Source: Roseofilum casamattae BLCC-M143
GTDB lineage: Bacteria; Cyanobacteriota; Cyanobacteriia; Cyanobacteriales; Desertifilaceae
Length of the DNA stretch: 64,000 nt
Direction of reading: 5' to 3'
Assembly (NCBI RefSeq): GCF_030068455.1
Contig: NZ_JAQOSQ010000003.1
Location: forward strand, 283,247 to 347,246
The notes below the pieces were generated by a model that had not been told where the DNA came from, searched no databases, and worked only from the letters and a program-made list of their open reading frames with translations. A program made the position numbers and the translations under genes. Positions within the stretch are counted from its first letter, which is position 1. Each line of letters begins with the position of its first letter. Shown piece by piece: positions 1-8,632 of the stretch.

Positions 1-1559
1 TCCAGCTTGATTAAATTTCCATCAATCTCCGTTCCTTGGAGAATGCGATCTAACTGTTCGATTAAATCTGCTTGCAAAAACTGCTTCGTCGATAAATTAA
101 TACTCACAGAAATGGGGAAATAATTCATATAGCATTCTTGCCAGATCCGCAGTTGCTGACAGGCTTCTTTTAAAATCCAACGACCGATGGGAACGATGAG
201 TCCGGTTTTTTCGGCTGCCGGAATAAATTCAGAGGGGGAAATAAAACCATGCTCGGGATGTTGCCAGCGGACTAAAGCTTCAAAGCCAGAAATTTTCCCG
301 GTTTCTAAGGAAACAATCGGCTGATATTGCAGATAAAATTCTTGGCGTTTAATGGCTAAGCGCAAATCCATTTCCAAACGCAGCAGAGCAACGGCATGGG
401 CGTGCATGGCGGAGTCAAAAATCTGATACCCTCCTGGCATCAAGTCTTTCGAGCGATACATTGCGGTTTCTGCATCTCGGAGAATATGCTGAGGGTCTCG
501 GTCTTCGCTAAAACAAATTGTAATCCCAGTACTGATATTGAGATAAACAGTATGCCGAGCGGCATCGAAGGGAGATGTAAATTCTTGATGAATTTGCTGG
601 GTAATACTCGTAACTTCATCGAGATCGCGAATTTCCTCGAGCAAAATGGCGAATTGATCTCCGCCAAAATGGGCTAAGGTATCAATTAACCGCGTGAGAG
701 ATTCTAAACGGCGAGCCATGGCTGCGATCAATTTATCGCCAACTAAATGACCTAACGAGTCATTAATTACTTTAAAGCGATCGCCATCGACAAAGAGGAC
801 GGCAAATCGATAATCGGCTTGATGTTTCTGCCGACTGAGGGCATCTTCAAGACGCTCGATAAATAAGGCTCGATTGGGCAGTCCGGTCAAGCTATTATAG
901 TAAGCTTGGTGATGCAAGCGCTTCTGAATTTTGTGGCGTTCGATAATTTCTCGCTTTAATTCTTGATTGGCTTGTTCTAATCGAGACGTTCGCTCTTGAA
1001 CTCGCTTTTCCAGTTCAATATTCAGTTGTTCGACTTTAACCTCGGCGGCTTGGCGATCGCGAATCTCTTGTTGCAAATAAAGTTGCTGTTGTTTCAGTTG
1101 TTTTCCCAATTGTTGAATTTTCAACTGACTTCTTAATCGAATCATCGTTTCGGGATGATTGTAACTGCTCCAAATACAATCGACTACCCCCGTCACTTTG
1201 GCTTCCACTGACTGCAACATTACCCGGTCTGACGACACCAAAATAATTGGAATTTCGCAAGTTTTGATATTTTTCTGTAATTTGGCACACAAGTCCCGAC
1301 ACTCTTCATCAACGCGATCGATTTGGAGCAAAATTAAATCCGGCTGAGTGGCTCTTGCAACCATCAATGCCATCATCGGATTGGGGATATGGCGCAGCTT
1401 GTAACCTTCCTCCCCAAGTGCTTTATCTAAACGCTGGAAATCTTCTGGATGAGCATCAACCAGTAAAATATGACCTTGAGGGAGACGAGATTGGAACCGA
1501 TCCATGCCTTCGATTGCAGATGGATATAATCTGGAGATAGAAGAAGATGATGAAAACAT
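1..1559 (-). CDS. GGDEF-EAL protein with degenerate receiver domain (C-terminus beyond window)
   Basis: Predicted cyclic-di-GMP turnover protein; about 519 residues are visible and the 3' end is outside the window. Reading the minus strand from an ATG at 1557-1559 gives one uninterrupted frame. Residues about 25-145 fold like a response-regulator receiver ([11 protein letters not shown]), but the usual phospho-acceptor Asp is Gln79 (LILLQID) and the conserved Lys is not evident, so it is probably a pseudo-receiver. A coiled-coil stretch (about 155-225) leads to a GGDEF domain whose signature reads FGGDQF near residue 300. An EAL domain with an intact GFEALVRW motif near 426 follows. The Gln in the GGDEF signature suggests weak or no cyclase activity, and the EAL motif suggests phosphodiesterase activity; both are inferences. 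A GAGG lies 11-12 bases before the ATG. A nearer in-frame Met (MDRFQSR) is an alternative start. Confidence 0.85.
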   Translation of the reverse strand, partial: MFSSSSSISRLYPSAIEGMDRFQSRLPQGHILLVDAHPEDFQRLDKALGEEGYKLRHIPNPMMALMVARATQPDLILLQIDRVDEECRDLCAKLQKNIKTCEIPIILVSSDRVMLQSVEAKVTGVVDCIWSSYNHPETMIRLRSQLKIQQLGKQLKQQQLYLQQEIRDRQAAEVKVEQLNIELEKRVQERTSRLEQANQELKREIIERHKIQKRLHHQAYYNSLTGLPNRALFIERLEDALSRQKHQADYRFAVLFVDGDRFKVINDSLGHLVGDKLIAAMARRLESLTRLIDTLAHFGGDQFAILLEEIRDLDEVTSITQQIHQEFTSPFDAARHTVYLNISTGITICFSEDRDPQHILRDAETAMYRSKDLMPGGYQIFDSAMHAHAVALLRLEMDLRLAIKRQEFYLQYQPIVSLETGKISGFEALVRWQHPEHGFISPSEFIPAAEKTGLIVPIGRWILKEACQQLRIWQECYMNYFPISVSINLSTKQFLQADLIEQLDRILQGTEIDGNLIKL

Positions 1560-1638
1560 TCTGGGGATTGCCTCTGTGGGCAAGAAATTGAGCCTGAACC
1601 CGTAGGGAAATTTCTTCCTTGATGCAGTCCCGAATAAA

Positions 1639-1688
1639 GGAGAGACACAATCAATTTCAAACATCAATTGATTGTCGCGAGCCTCTCC
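1639..1688. other. Imperfect inverted repeat upstream of the GGDEF-EAL gene
   Basis: Arms GGAGAG (1639-1644) and CTCTCC (1683-1688) enclose a second perfect pair, ACAATCAAT (1647-1655) and ATTGATTGT (1667-1675). In the minus-strand leader this could form a stem-loop about 80 bases before the start codon. The rest of the 443-base gap 1560-2002 holds no gene I can support. A regulatory role is only a guess. Confidence 0.3.
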
Positions 1689-2002
1689 TTGAGTGTTCCT
1701 CAAGTCCGAACCACGCGATCGCCTCTATCCCAGAATCACAGAATTACGAGAGTCTCAACTGTTGATTCAAGTCAAGAAGGGTTTGAGCCATCCCAGGCAG
1801 GATTCATCTCAAATTCTAGCGAGAAATTTTCCTAGTTTTAAATGAGATTTAAAAGACTTAATCTCAATTGATGCTCCCCAATAACCGTCTAAAACGTTTA
1901 TCGTAAATTAGACTTAGGCTAACAGTAGCAACCCAGGCGACCTCAGCGCAATTGCGGAATTTACTGAGCAGCCTAGAGAATCTACGGAGGAGGACGATGG
2001 AG

Positions 2003-2272
2003 CTAACCCCAGTCCTCTGGCTCCACTAATCCCTGACGAACCCAACCGTTACTAATTTCGTACCCCCACTCTGGATGCTGCTGGCTCAGTTGGCGGGCCG
2101 CATCCGATTCGCCGATCGCGCACAATTCGACTAAGAGCTGATAGCCCCATTCTCGCTCGTTTTGTTGGCGCCTTTCTGCGGCATCTTTCCGCTCTGCGGG
2201 CGACATCATCGGCCGTCCCGGTTGCAAAATATCTATGCGATCGACTCGTTCCATTGGTTCATCTGCAGGCAT
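2003..2272 (-). CDS. Small hypothetical protein with PEWGYEI motif
   Basis: Uncharacterised protein of 89 residues (MPADEPMERV start); an upstream in-frame ATG at 2329 would add 19 residues and overlap the preceding gene. It is highly charged in the middle (AERKDAAERRQQNEREWGYQ). Near the C-terminus it carries QQHPEWGYEI, which is also the C-terminal motif of the larger gene immediately upstream (2286-3458). An internal EREWGYQ looks like a weaker copy of the same motif. The 13-base gap to that gene and the shared motif suggest co-transcription and a common origin of the C-terminal module. I do not recognise a family and assign no function. Confidence 0.6.
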   Translation of the reverse strand: MPADEPMERVDRIDILQPGRPMMSPAERKDAAERRQQNEREWGYQLLVELCAIGESDAARQLSQQHPEWGYEISNGWVRQGLVEPEDWG

Positions 2273-2285
2273 AATCTCGAGGACT

Positions 2286-3458
2286 CTAAAATGGCAATGA
2301 GGGCTGGACTTGGTTATCAATAATCTCATATCCCCATTCCGGATGCTGTTGTAATTGTTGCTTCACCCAACTGCGCCCGATCGCGCTTTCATAAGCGTTT
2401 TGCAGATGTTCCAAAGAAGGTCGTTCTGAGGTCTCGAGTCCCTCCACTGACTCGGATTTCGACCGTTGCTCCAGTGGCTGCTCGTTGTTTGAATCTCGGA
2501 CACTCGGTAATACTGTTTGTGCACTTGGCGCAGACACCTGCAACAGTTTCGCCATCACCTGCTCCTTATTCACTGACGCTCGCTCCGAGAACGACGGAGG
2601 CAGATAGGGCGTTGCCACTCCTTGCTTTTTCGCTGCCAGCGCTCGGTCGGCCAGGCGATCGCATTTGCGCAAAAAACCCTCCCACAAATCCCCCGCCAAC
2701 ACGGGTTTGCGCAGATCGGCTCGCGCTCGAGACACTGCCACTTCCAAGGGTTCGCCTTTCTGCACGTAATATTGAATCCGTTCTTCCTCAAACGCCGGAT
2801 ACGGCACTCCCGGTTCCACTTCCCACTCTCGCTTCACCTGTTGCGTCGAACCCAAAGGGGCGCCAGCAGCAAACTCATCCCAAAAGGGAGAAATAATCCC
2901 TTTCGTCAACCCATCAACCACCTTAAATGCCCATCCCGAGGGATTTTCCATCCCTCGTTGCTTGGCATAATCGAGCAGTTGTCTCTGGAACTGTTCCAAC
3001 TCTTCGGCGGACTGCCAGGGGCCGCGAAATTGATAGTTCGGGGTCACGGTAACGGCGATGGGCTGGCGCTGGGGAGGAAAATAAGGATCGGGTGGCGTTT
3101 CTGGAGGCGTTTGGGGACGAGCCGTAGTGCCGCTCAACCCCCGTTCTAGGCTCTCCAGATTTAAGCAACACTGCAAGCGTGCTCCCGTTCCTCGGCGCTC
3201 TTGCAATAGATTAGCCGTTCGTAACTGCTGTCGGGCCAGCTCTTGTTCGGCAACCGTTAACCCCGTTTCCGCCATCATGCGATCGCCATCCACCACCACC
3301 CATTCTTGCTGTTGGTTGCTCTGCCATTCCAACAGTTTGCAAGCAAATATAGCAGCCGTGACGCCGCCGACTGCTGCTGCAATGTTCGGATAGTAAACCA
3401 TGGGAGATCCCAGGTTGCACCAAAATCGAGTAAAAGGGGAGTTGCGATCGAAAACCAT
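2286..3458 (-). CDS. Winged-helix (DnaD/replication-protein-like) hypothetical protein
   Basis: A 390-residue protein. Residues about 20-110 look like a winged helix-turn-helix (ETGLTVAEQELARQQL, then NLLQERRGTGARL), a pattern seen in phage or plasmid replication-initiator and DnaD-like proteins. A Pro-rich linker (TPPETPPDPYFPPQ) and a mostly helical middle follow. The tail is QQHPEWGYEIIDN, shared with the small gene downstream. The gene sits 20 bases after the ferredoxin gene. DNA binding is inferred from the helix-turn-helix pattern; I do not know the biological role. The ATG at 3458 has no clear ribosome binding site, and MVYYPNIAAAVGG at 3401 is a plausible alternative start. Confidence 0.65.
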   Translation of the reverse strand: MVFDRNSPFTRFWCNLGSPMVYYPNIAAAVGGVTAAIFACKLLEWQSNQQQEWVVVDGDRMMAETGLTVAEQELARQQLRTANLLQERRGTGARLQCCLNLESLERGLSGTTARPQTPPETPPDPYFPPQRQPIAVTVTPNYQFRGPWQSAEELEQFQRQLLDYAKQRGMENPSGWAFKVVDGLTKGIISPFWDEFAAGAPLGSTQQVKREWEVEPGVPYPAFEEERIQYYVQKGEPLEVAVSRARADLRKPVLAGDLWEGFLRKCDRLADRALAAKKQGVATPYLPPSFSERASVNKEQVMAKLLQVSAPSAQTVLPSVRDSNNEQPLEQRSKSESVEGLETSERPSLEHLQNAYESAIGRSWVKQQLQQHPEWGYEIIDNQVQPSLPF

Positions 3459-3478
3459 AGTAGGGAGTCCAAAGGGAA

Positions 3479-3709
3479 TTAAACAGTCGGTGTTTTTTGC
3501 AACTCGGGTTTTTCTTCACCCACGATGGCTCCTTCAACGGGGCAGACTGCCAAGCACACTCCGCAATCAATACAGGTTTGGAAATCAATCCAATACCAAT
3601 CGGTTCCTTGTTGATTTTTGCCCGGTCCGGGATGAATGCAATCAACAGGACAAGCCCCTACACAATCGGCAATTCCTTCACAAATCTCGGTAACAATAGT
3701 ATGAGGCAC
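3479..3709 (-). CDS. Dicluster bacterial-type ferredoxin (4Fe-4S)
   Basis: A 76-residue soluble electron carrier. The second cluster site is canonical (C46xxC49xxC52xxxC56P). The first is C10, C16, C20, C24, so its spacing between the first two Cys is longer than the usual CxxC. This pattern fits the two-cluster ferredoxin family that includes 3Fe-4S/4Fe-4S and 2x4Fe-4S types; sequence alone does not settle the first cluster. Closely similar small ferredoxins (TDWYWIDF core) are widespread in cyanobacteria. It lies between hisZ (45 bases upstream) and the winged-helix gene in a same-strand run, which suggests co-transcription but gives no clear redox partner. Confidence 0.9.
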   Translation of the reverse strand: MPHTIVTEICEGIADCVGACPVDCIHPGPGKNQQGTDWYWIDFQTCIDCGVCLAVCPVEGAIVGEEKPELQKTPTV

Positions 3710-3754
3710 GATAGTTCCCTTGGGTTTCGATGATGTTTCGTTAATGCAGTCTAC

Positions 3755-5014
3755 TCAACGTTGACCGAGCTGCTCGAGGGTCGCTTCGCCTTCAGCATCA
3801 ATCCAGGCAATGCGGTCAATACGCCGCCCTCGGGCATATTGGCGAACCGCATCTGGGGTTTCCCGGTCGATGAGGTTCACCTGTACGCGAATGTGCAGGT
3901 CTTTGGCGCGTAAGGTTTGGGCATAGGCAAAGGCCGCAGCACGAGCTTGAGGAGTTTCGGGTACGATTAACCAGTCACTGGCCCGAATTTCTTTCGGCAG
4001 GCGATCGCCGTTTTGCAAGACCTGTTGCAAGGCTTCAATATTCAAACAAAAGCCAATTCCGGCTAAACTTTGCCCTTGGGGATGATAGATACCCACCAGG
4101 CCATCGTAGCGTCCTCCTTGTCCCAAAGGTTTGACATTGTGTCCTTGGCAACTAGCGACCTCAAAGACCAAACCGCTGTAATAATCAAAAGTACGAATTA
4201 AACTTAAATCGAGAATAATCGGTAAGCTGTCGCGATCGCGGCGACTCTGTTGCAGCAAGTCTACCAGGGTTTTGAGATAACTTAGGCGCTCTTGCTCGTT
4301 CTCATTTAAATCGAGCTGACTGAGTTTCTCCAAGACCTCTGTCGGTTCGCCGCGCAGATCGAATAATAACAGAGCTAGCTCTTGCAACTGAGTGGATAAA
4401 TCCTCAGCGCGCACCAGGTTTTGTAATTCTATATAATCTAGGGTAGAGATCGCCTTTCTCAGAGCCGGTTGTAGCTCTGGTGGAAATGCAGACAGTAGAG
4501 ATTGGGTTAACCCAGCTTCGCCGATGGCAATGCGCCACTCATTGGCGGGTAACTCGAGAGACTCCAAACAATCAGCCAGCAATAACAAAATTTCGCTATC
4601 TCCAGCAACACCGGCTGCTCCTAACAATTCGACCCCAGCTTGATAGAACTCCTGTTGCCGTCCGTATTCGCCTTTGGGCGATCGCTGAAACACGTTAGCA
4701 CTGTAATAAAACCGCTTCGGGTTGCTCACTTCCGCTTCATCCACATACCGGCGCGTTGCCGCCGTCCGGGCAATAGAAGCCGTCACTTCCGGTCGCAGTC
4801 CGAGCTGTTCCCGAGCATCTTGCAGTTGAATCACGCTCGATCTGGCGATCGCTCCACCGGCCATCAACGTATCGAGTCTCTCTAACGTTGAGGTAATGAT
4901 CTGATGATATCCCCAGTGATGAAACACTTGATGCAAGCGGTCTTCCACCCAATTTTTTTGGGCCACATCCAAGGGGAGCAGATCCCGCGCACCTTGAGGA
5001 GATTGATACACCAT
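3755..5014 (-). CDS. hisZ: ATP phosphoribosyltransferase regulatory subunit HisZ
   Basis: A HisRS-like protein of 419 residues without an anticodon-binding module, the usual form of HisZ. HisZ activates the short form of HisG at the first step of histidine biosynthesis. The N-terminus (SPQGARDLLP) and motif 2 (QLGLRPEVTASIARTAA) resemble class II aaRS folds. FDYYSGLVFEV and GGRYDGLVG match HisZ/HisS motifs, while the C-terminal tRNA-binding domain of HisRS is absent. Its start codon overlaps the stop of the upstream dnaJ-like gene (TAATG), so the two are probably translationally coupled. True HisRS is less likely because of length and divergence. Confidence 0.9.
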   Translation of the reverse strand: MVYQSPQGARDLLPLDVAQKNWVEDRLHQVFHHWGYHQIITSTLERLDTLMAGGAIARSSVIQLQDAREQLGLRPEVTASIARTAATRRYVDEAEVSNPKRFYYSANVFQRSPKGEYGRQQEFYQAGVELLGAAGVAGDSEILLLLADCLESLELPANEWRIAIGEAGLTQSLLSAFPPELQPALRKAISTLDYIELQNLVRAEDLSTQLQELALLLFDLRGEPTEVLEKLSQLDLNENEQERLSYLKTLVDLLQQSRRDRDSLPIILDLSLIRTFDYYSGLVFEVASCQGHNVKPLGQGGRYDGLVGIYHPQGQSLAGIGFCLNIEALQQVLQNGDRLPKEIRASDWLIVPETPQARAAAFAYAQTLRAKDLHIRVQVNLIDRETPDAVRQYARGRRIDRIAWIDAEGEATLEQLGQR

Positions 5015-5949
5015 TATTTTTTCTTCCCACCACCAATCGTAATCCCGAATATCTTAATCCCTTGACCGGCCTTTGGATCGTTTTTTCCAGTTCCGCCACT
5101 GGCTTTTTTACGAACCGCAGCCTCAACCTTCTGCTTCAAGACCATGGCTTGTTCGTTGTTGGGCTGGCCTTCCAGGGCTTTATTCAGGTGTACTTTGGCC
5201 ATGGTGTGCTGCTTTTGCTTCAGATAAATTTCTCCGAGCAGAGTATGACAGTCGCTGTTGGTAGGGTCAAATTTGAGAGCATCCCGCAACTCCAAGATCG
5301 CCTTGGGAAAATTCTGCTTGTCAACCAGCTCTTTAGCTCGGCCGTAGTACCCCTCTACCGGCGATTTTTTCTCAACTTTGGGAGGGGGAGGCGGTGCTGC
5401 CGGGGCCGGTTTGGCAGCGCTGGAGGCTTTGGGTTTGGAGGATTTTGATTGGCTCGGAGCCGGAATGTTTTGGCCTCCAAGACGCATGAGATAAACTAGG
5501 TTGAGTTCGCTAATCTCTCCCGTGCTTTCGGTAAAGTTGTTTAAAGATTCGTATTGGCGAGCGGCGACATCGGCAAGAGCTTGCTTATACTCCGCTTCTA
5601 CATTTTTCGATTGAGCTAACTTTTTCGCAACATCGCTTTGCAGTTGGTCGCCCGCTCCTTGCTGGTTCGCTTGCTGTCCTTTCAGCTTCAGCATCACCAT
5701 GTATTCTTTAACTTCTTTATCCTGAGTGAGTTTCTCGTAGGCAGGATTCACCAGTTTGGAAAGAACTTGGCTTGCTTGTTCTTTTTCCTCAGGAGTAGAA
5801 GCATTTCCGCTATCGGGATGCAAGAACTTGGCAATACGCATATAACGTTTGCGGATTTCCCGACTATTCGCATCAATAGAAACCCCTAAGATGGCGTGAT
5901 GGTCGGTGAAGTCAAGTTGGAATAAGCCTTGGTCAAGGTTAAAAGACAT
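5014..5949 (-). CDS. J-domain protein with C-terminal TPR repeats
   Basis: A 311-residue protein. The N-terminal J domain (about residues 10-85) includes the HPD tripeptide (AKFLHPDSGNAS) that stimulates Hsp70 ATPase activity. A low-complexity Pro/Ala/Lys linker (about 165-195) leads to TPR-like helices (YYGRAKELVDKQNFPKAI, HTLLGEIYLKQKQHTMAK) and a basic Gly/Lys-rich tail. The design fits a DnaK co-chaperone that recruits partners through TPRs. The ATG at 5949 is preferred; a GTG at 5964 would add five residues. It overlaps hisZ by one base (TAATG) and appears to lead the downstream five-gene run. Confidence 0.85.
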   Translation of the reverse strand: MSFNLDQGLFQLDFTDHHAILGVSIDANSREIRKRYMRIAKFLHPDSGNASTPEEKEQASQVLSKLVNPAYEKLTQDKEVKEYMVMLKLKGQQANQQGAGDQLQSDVAKKLAQSKNVEAEYKQALADVAARQYESLNNFTESTGEISELNLVYLMRLGGQNIPAPSQSKSSKPKASSAAKPAPAAPPPPPKVEKKSPVEGYYGRAKELVDKQNFPKAILELRDALKFDPTNSDCHTLLGEIYLKQKQHTMAKVHLNKALEGQPNNEQAMVLKQKVEAAVRKKASGGTGKNDPKAGQGIKIFGITIGGGKKK

Positions 5950-6050
5950 ACTGCGCAGTTTCACTCTACCAATAGATGATTAACAATTCTAGTGTACTCT
6001 TGTTTTCTCGTGCAGAGCTGGTACGATCGCCTATTCTTGGGCTGGGAAGC

Positions 6051-6875
6051 TCAGAGGGGCAGCATTTTCTCAGGATAGGGAGAAACTCGAGCGAGCTGGG
6101 TTATCATCTCTGGATGCAGATGACTGTTGGTGGCTAAGAGACGGCCGCTCCCTAGGTCTTGCGGACTGCCATCATAGGCGGTGACTTTGCCGCCCGCTTC
6201 TTCAACGAGGACGATGCCAGCGGTGATGTCCCAGGGAGATAATCCTCTCTCCCAATAGCCATCTAAGCGCCCGCAAGCGACGTAGGCTAAGTCCAGGGCG
6301 GCCGAACCGCCGCGCCGAACGCCTTGAGTTAAGTGGGTGAAATAACAGAATTCGGCATAATTATTATCGGGGGTTTCCCGGCGATCGTAAGCAAAACCGG
6401 TTACCAAGAGGCTATCGCTCAGTTGCGTGGTAGCAGATGGGGCGATCGCCTTCCGGTTTAGGGTAGCGCCCAGTCCTTTCGCCGCGCGGAAGAGTTCTTG
6501 ACGATGAGGATCGAAGACGACGCCAACTTGAGGGACTCCGTCGATAAGTAAGCCAATGGAGACGGAGAAGTTGGGATAACTGTGGGCATAGTTGGTGGTG
6601 CCGTCGAGAGGATCGATCGCCCAGAGGTAGGGACTTTGGCGATCGCCTCGTTCTCCAGATTCTTCCGCTAATATGCAATGATCGGGAAAGTGACGCTGGA
6701 TAATGTCGAGAACCACCGCTTCTGAGGCTTGGTCGGCTTCGGTGACCACATCTCCAGGACGGCCTTTGGAGCGAATATCTTGCAATTTTCCATAGTAGGA
6801 CATTACCACGGCGCCGCCAGCTAGGGCAGCTTCTGTCGCAACATCGAGATAAGTAGACAGTGACTGGACGCTCAT
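6051..6875 (-). CDS. Inositol monophosphatase family protein
   Basis: A 274-residue, Mg-dependent, Li-sensitive phosphatase-fold enzyme. The two family signatures are present: the metal site WAIDPLDGTTNYAH in the middle and WDITAGIVLVEEAGG near the C-terminus, with EE at AEESGE as a further metal ligand region. Members hydrolyse inositol-1-phosphate or related sugar phosphates, and some cyanobacterial members act on other substrates, so the substrate is not assigned. The gene stands alone, about 100 bases upstream of the dnaJ-like gene on the same strand. Confidence 0.92.
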   Translation of the reverse strand: MSVQSLSTYLDVATEAALAGGAVVMSYYGKLQDIRSKGRPGDVVTEADQASEAVVLDIIQRHFPDHCILAEESGERGDRQSPYLWAIDPLDGTTNYAHSYPNFSVSIGLLIDGVPQVGVVFDPHRQELFRAAKGLGATLNRKAIAPSATTQLSDSLLVTGFAYDRRETPDNNYAEFCYFTHLTQGVRRGGSAALDLAYVACGRLDGYWERGLSPWDITAGIVLVEEAGGKVTAYDGSPQDLGSGRLLATNSHLHPEMITQLARVSPYPEKMLPL

Positions 6876-6981
6876 CTAAAATTTTGGGTCTGAAACCCCA
6901 TCCTTCCAGGACGGCTTTACATTCAAATTGTACAGCCAAAGTCAGCTATAGCGCTTTCCGCGCGATGCGGACACGAATGCG

Positions 6982-7308
6982 CTAGGGAAAGAGCAGGCCC
7001 AGTCCAGTGACAAATAATATTCCTGCAAGTACGGTAAGAAACAGGCTCCGAGAGATTACCGCAACAGCGATCGTCGGTATCGATCCGAGAAGGTAAAGAT
7101 TATCTGTATTGAACTGCAGGCTGCCTTCTTGTAGCAGCAAACTTGGTAGTAGCATTGCTCCGATAACCGAAATAGGAACGTAGCGCAACCAAATTTGTAC
7201 GGCTGGGGGCAATGTTCGGGTTGAGAGAAACCAGGCAGGTAAAAGTCTAGGTAAATAAGTCACTATTGTCATTCCGACAATGACCTGGAAGATTTGTTCT
7301 TGTTCCAT
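6982..7308 (-). CDS. azlD: AzlD family membrane protein
   Basis: A small 108-residue integral membrane protein with about four hydrophobic segments and the family-like start VGMTIVTYLPRLLPAWFL. AzlD is the small subunit paired with AzlC in branched-chain amino acid exporters of the BrnFE type. Its start lies inside the 3' end of azlC (40-base overlap), which is typical of this pair and implies coupled translation. Confidence 0.9.
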   Translation of the reverse strand: MEQEQIFQVIVGMTIVTYLPRLLPAWFLSTRTLPPAVQIWLRYVPISVIGAMLLPSLLLQEGSLQFNTDNLYLLGSIPTIAVAVISRSLFLTVLAGILFVTGLGLLFP

Positions 7309-7985
7309 AGTTCAATAGCTAAACCTAGAGTCGAACAGATAACGGTTGCCAAAATAATATTCCAATGGTTTATTCCATTTAAAAGAGCGAGCGTTGCGAT
7401 CGTACCTGCGAGAAGAGCAATAAACATCGATAGCCATGTCTTGGTCAAGATTGCCAGAAGCGCAATAAACATTGCCACTAGAGCATAATCGAGGGCTAAG
7501 AAATTCATTTTTTGCAATGAAGGTCCAATGACAATACCCAGATAGGTTCCTAAAATCCAGACTCCGTGCGTAATTGCATTTATCGTAATGGCTTCAGTTT
7601 TATCTAAGGATTTCTCCTCGAATTTTCCGGCATGAATGGCAAAAGACTCATCGGTAATTCCATAAGTAAAAAAGGCAATTTCATACCACCTCCAACCTTT
7701 GAGGTGCGGCCCGATCGCGGAAGAAAACAGCATATGTCTCAAATTGATCGCGAAAACTGTGGCAATAATTACTATGGGCGATATGTCGAGTACCAGTAAT
7801 TGGATTGCGATAAGCTGAGATGCCGCCCCTAAAACCATGGCACTCATCAGCAAAGTATTGAGAGGTGATATCCCAGAATTGAGGGATAATACTCCGAAAG
7901 CAATACCAACTGGAATGTAACCTAAAATGATTGGAGTCGATTGAAGAAAACCTGCTTTCAAAGAGTCGGCTTGCCGTTTGCTCAT
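7269..7985 (-). CDS. azlC: AzlC family branched-chain amino acid exporter, large subunit
   Basis: A 238-residue polytopic membrane protein. It matches AzlC in the N-terminal block PIILGYIPVGIAFGVLS, the NLRHMLFSSAIGPHLKG loop and the DESFAIHA motif. With AzlD it should form an exporter for branched-chain amino acids or similar hydrophobic amino acids across the inner membrane. An AAAGG stretch precedes the ATG. The overlap with azlD supports an azlCD operon. Confidence 0.92.
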   Translation of the reverse strand: MSKRQADSLKAGFLQSTPIILGYIPVGIAFGVLSLNSGISPLNTLLMSAMVLGAASQLIAIQLLVLDISPIVIIATVFAINLRHMLFSSAIGPHLKGWRWYEIAFFTYGITDESFAIHAGKFEEKSLDKTEAITINAITHGVWILGTYLGIVIGPSLQKMNFLALDYALVAMFIALLAILTKTWLSMFIALLAGTIATLALLNGINHWNIILATVICSTLGLAIELWNKNKSSRSLSE

Positions 7986-8027
7986 AAACCTTTGCTTGGA
8001 TTATCTCATAATTGTACGATACCGATT

Positions 8028-8570
8028 TCAAGGGGATGACTTTTGGGTTGAGGGCGATGTTTGACGGCGAAATTGTTGTGGAGTGAGGCCCATGGGGTTG
8101 TCCGTATTCCAAATTCCTAACTCCAGAATTCTGGCTCGTTGCCCGGCGTACTGGAGTCGCTGGCTATATCGAGTATTCGGAAACCATTCCTCAGCTAAAG
8201 CATACCCTTGTTTGACCATCTCTTCGTTAATCAATTGTTCCTCATGCCAAACGTAAACCAGTTGACGCTGGTAGCGGTCTTCTTTCTCGCGATCGTATTC
8301 GAGAATAACAGTTTTTCCTTTCACCTGTTGCTCCAGGGCTTCCTTGGCTGCTTTTCCCCAAGGTTCTTGTTCCAGTGAAGGAGCGCTAATGCCGAGCAAG
8401 CGAGCGGTTTGCGTTGCCGATCCACCTTCGGGGAGCACCTCTAGGGAATGTCCGCCGATCGCCCGCAAGACGATGACGGGGGTTCCGGAGGGGGTCTGGT
8501 TTGCTTGGCATCCCGAGTAACTCAGACACCCTGCGAGCAGAATTGGTAAGATAAATCTTCCGATCTTCAT
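8028..8570 (-). CDS. Lipoprotein with degenerate thermonuclease (SNase-like) domain
   Basis: A 180-residue protein with an N-terminal lipoprotein-type signal (hydrophobic core ending LAGC, with a second possible box YSGC). An SNase OB-fold domain follows at about 30-160. By alignment from memory with staphylococcal nuclease, the Arg residues remain (ARLLG, YQRQLVY). The acidic metal/catalytic positions are replaced: AIDGD is AIGGH, and the DTPE site reads SAPS. The fold is clear, but catalysis by the usual mechanism is doubtful. It may be an inactive periplasmic binding protein. It lies 42 bases upstream of azlC on the same strand. Confidence 0.8.
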   Translation of the reverse strand: MKIGRFILPILLAGCLSYSGCQANQTPSGTPVIVLRAIGGHSLEVLPEGGSATQTARLLGISAPSLEQEPWGKAAKEALEQQVKGKTVILEYDREKEDRYQRQLVYVWHEEQLINEEMVKQGYALAEEWFPNTRYSQRLQYAGQRARILELGIWNTDNPMGLTPQQFRRQTSPSTQKSSP

Positions 8571-8632
8571 TCGTTCGTCTCAATTGCCAGTTATTGCGAA
8601 AATTGGCAAGATTCGCAATAACTGGCTCTGTT

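Noticed and set aside
2474..3393. Open frames on the plus strand over the winged-helix gene
   Set aside because: Antisense to a coherent minus-strand protein; composition is Arg/Pro-rich and shows no known motif.
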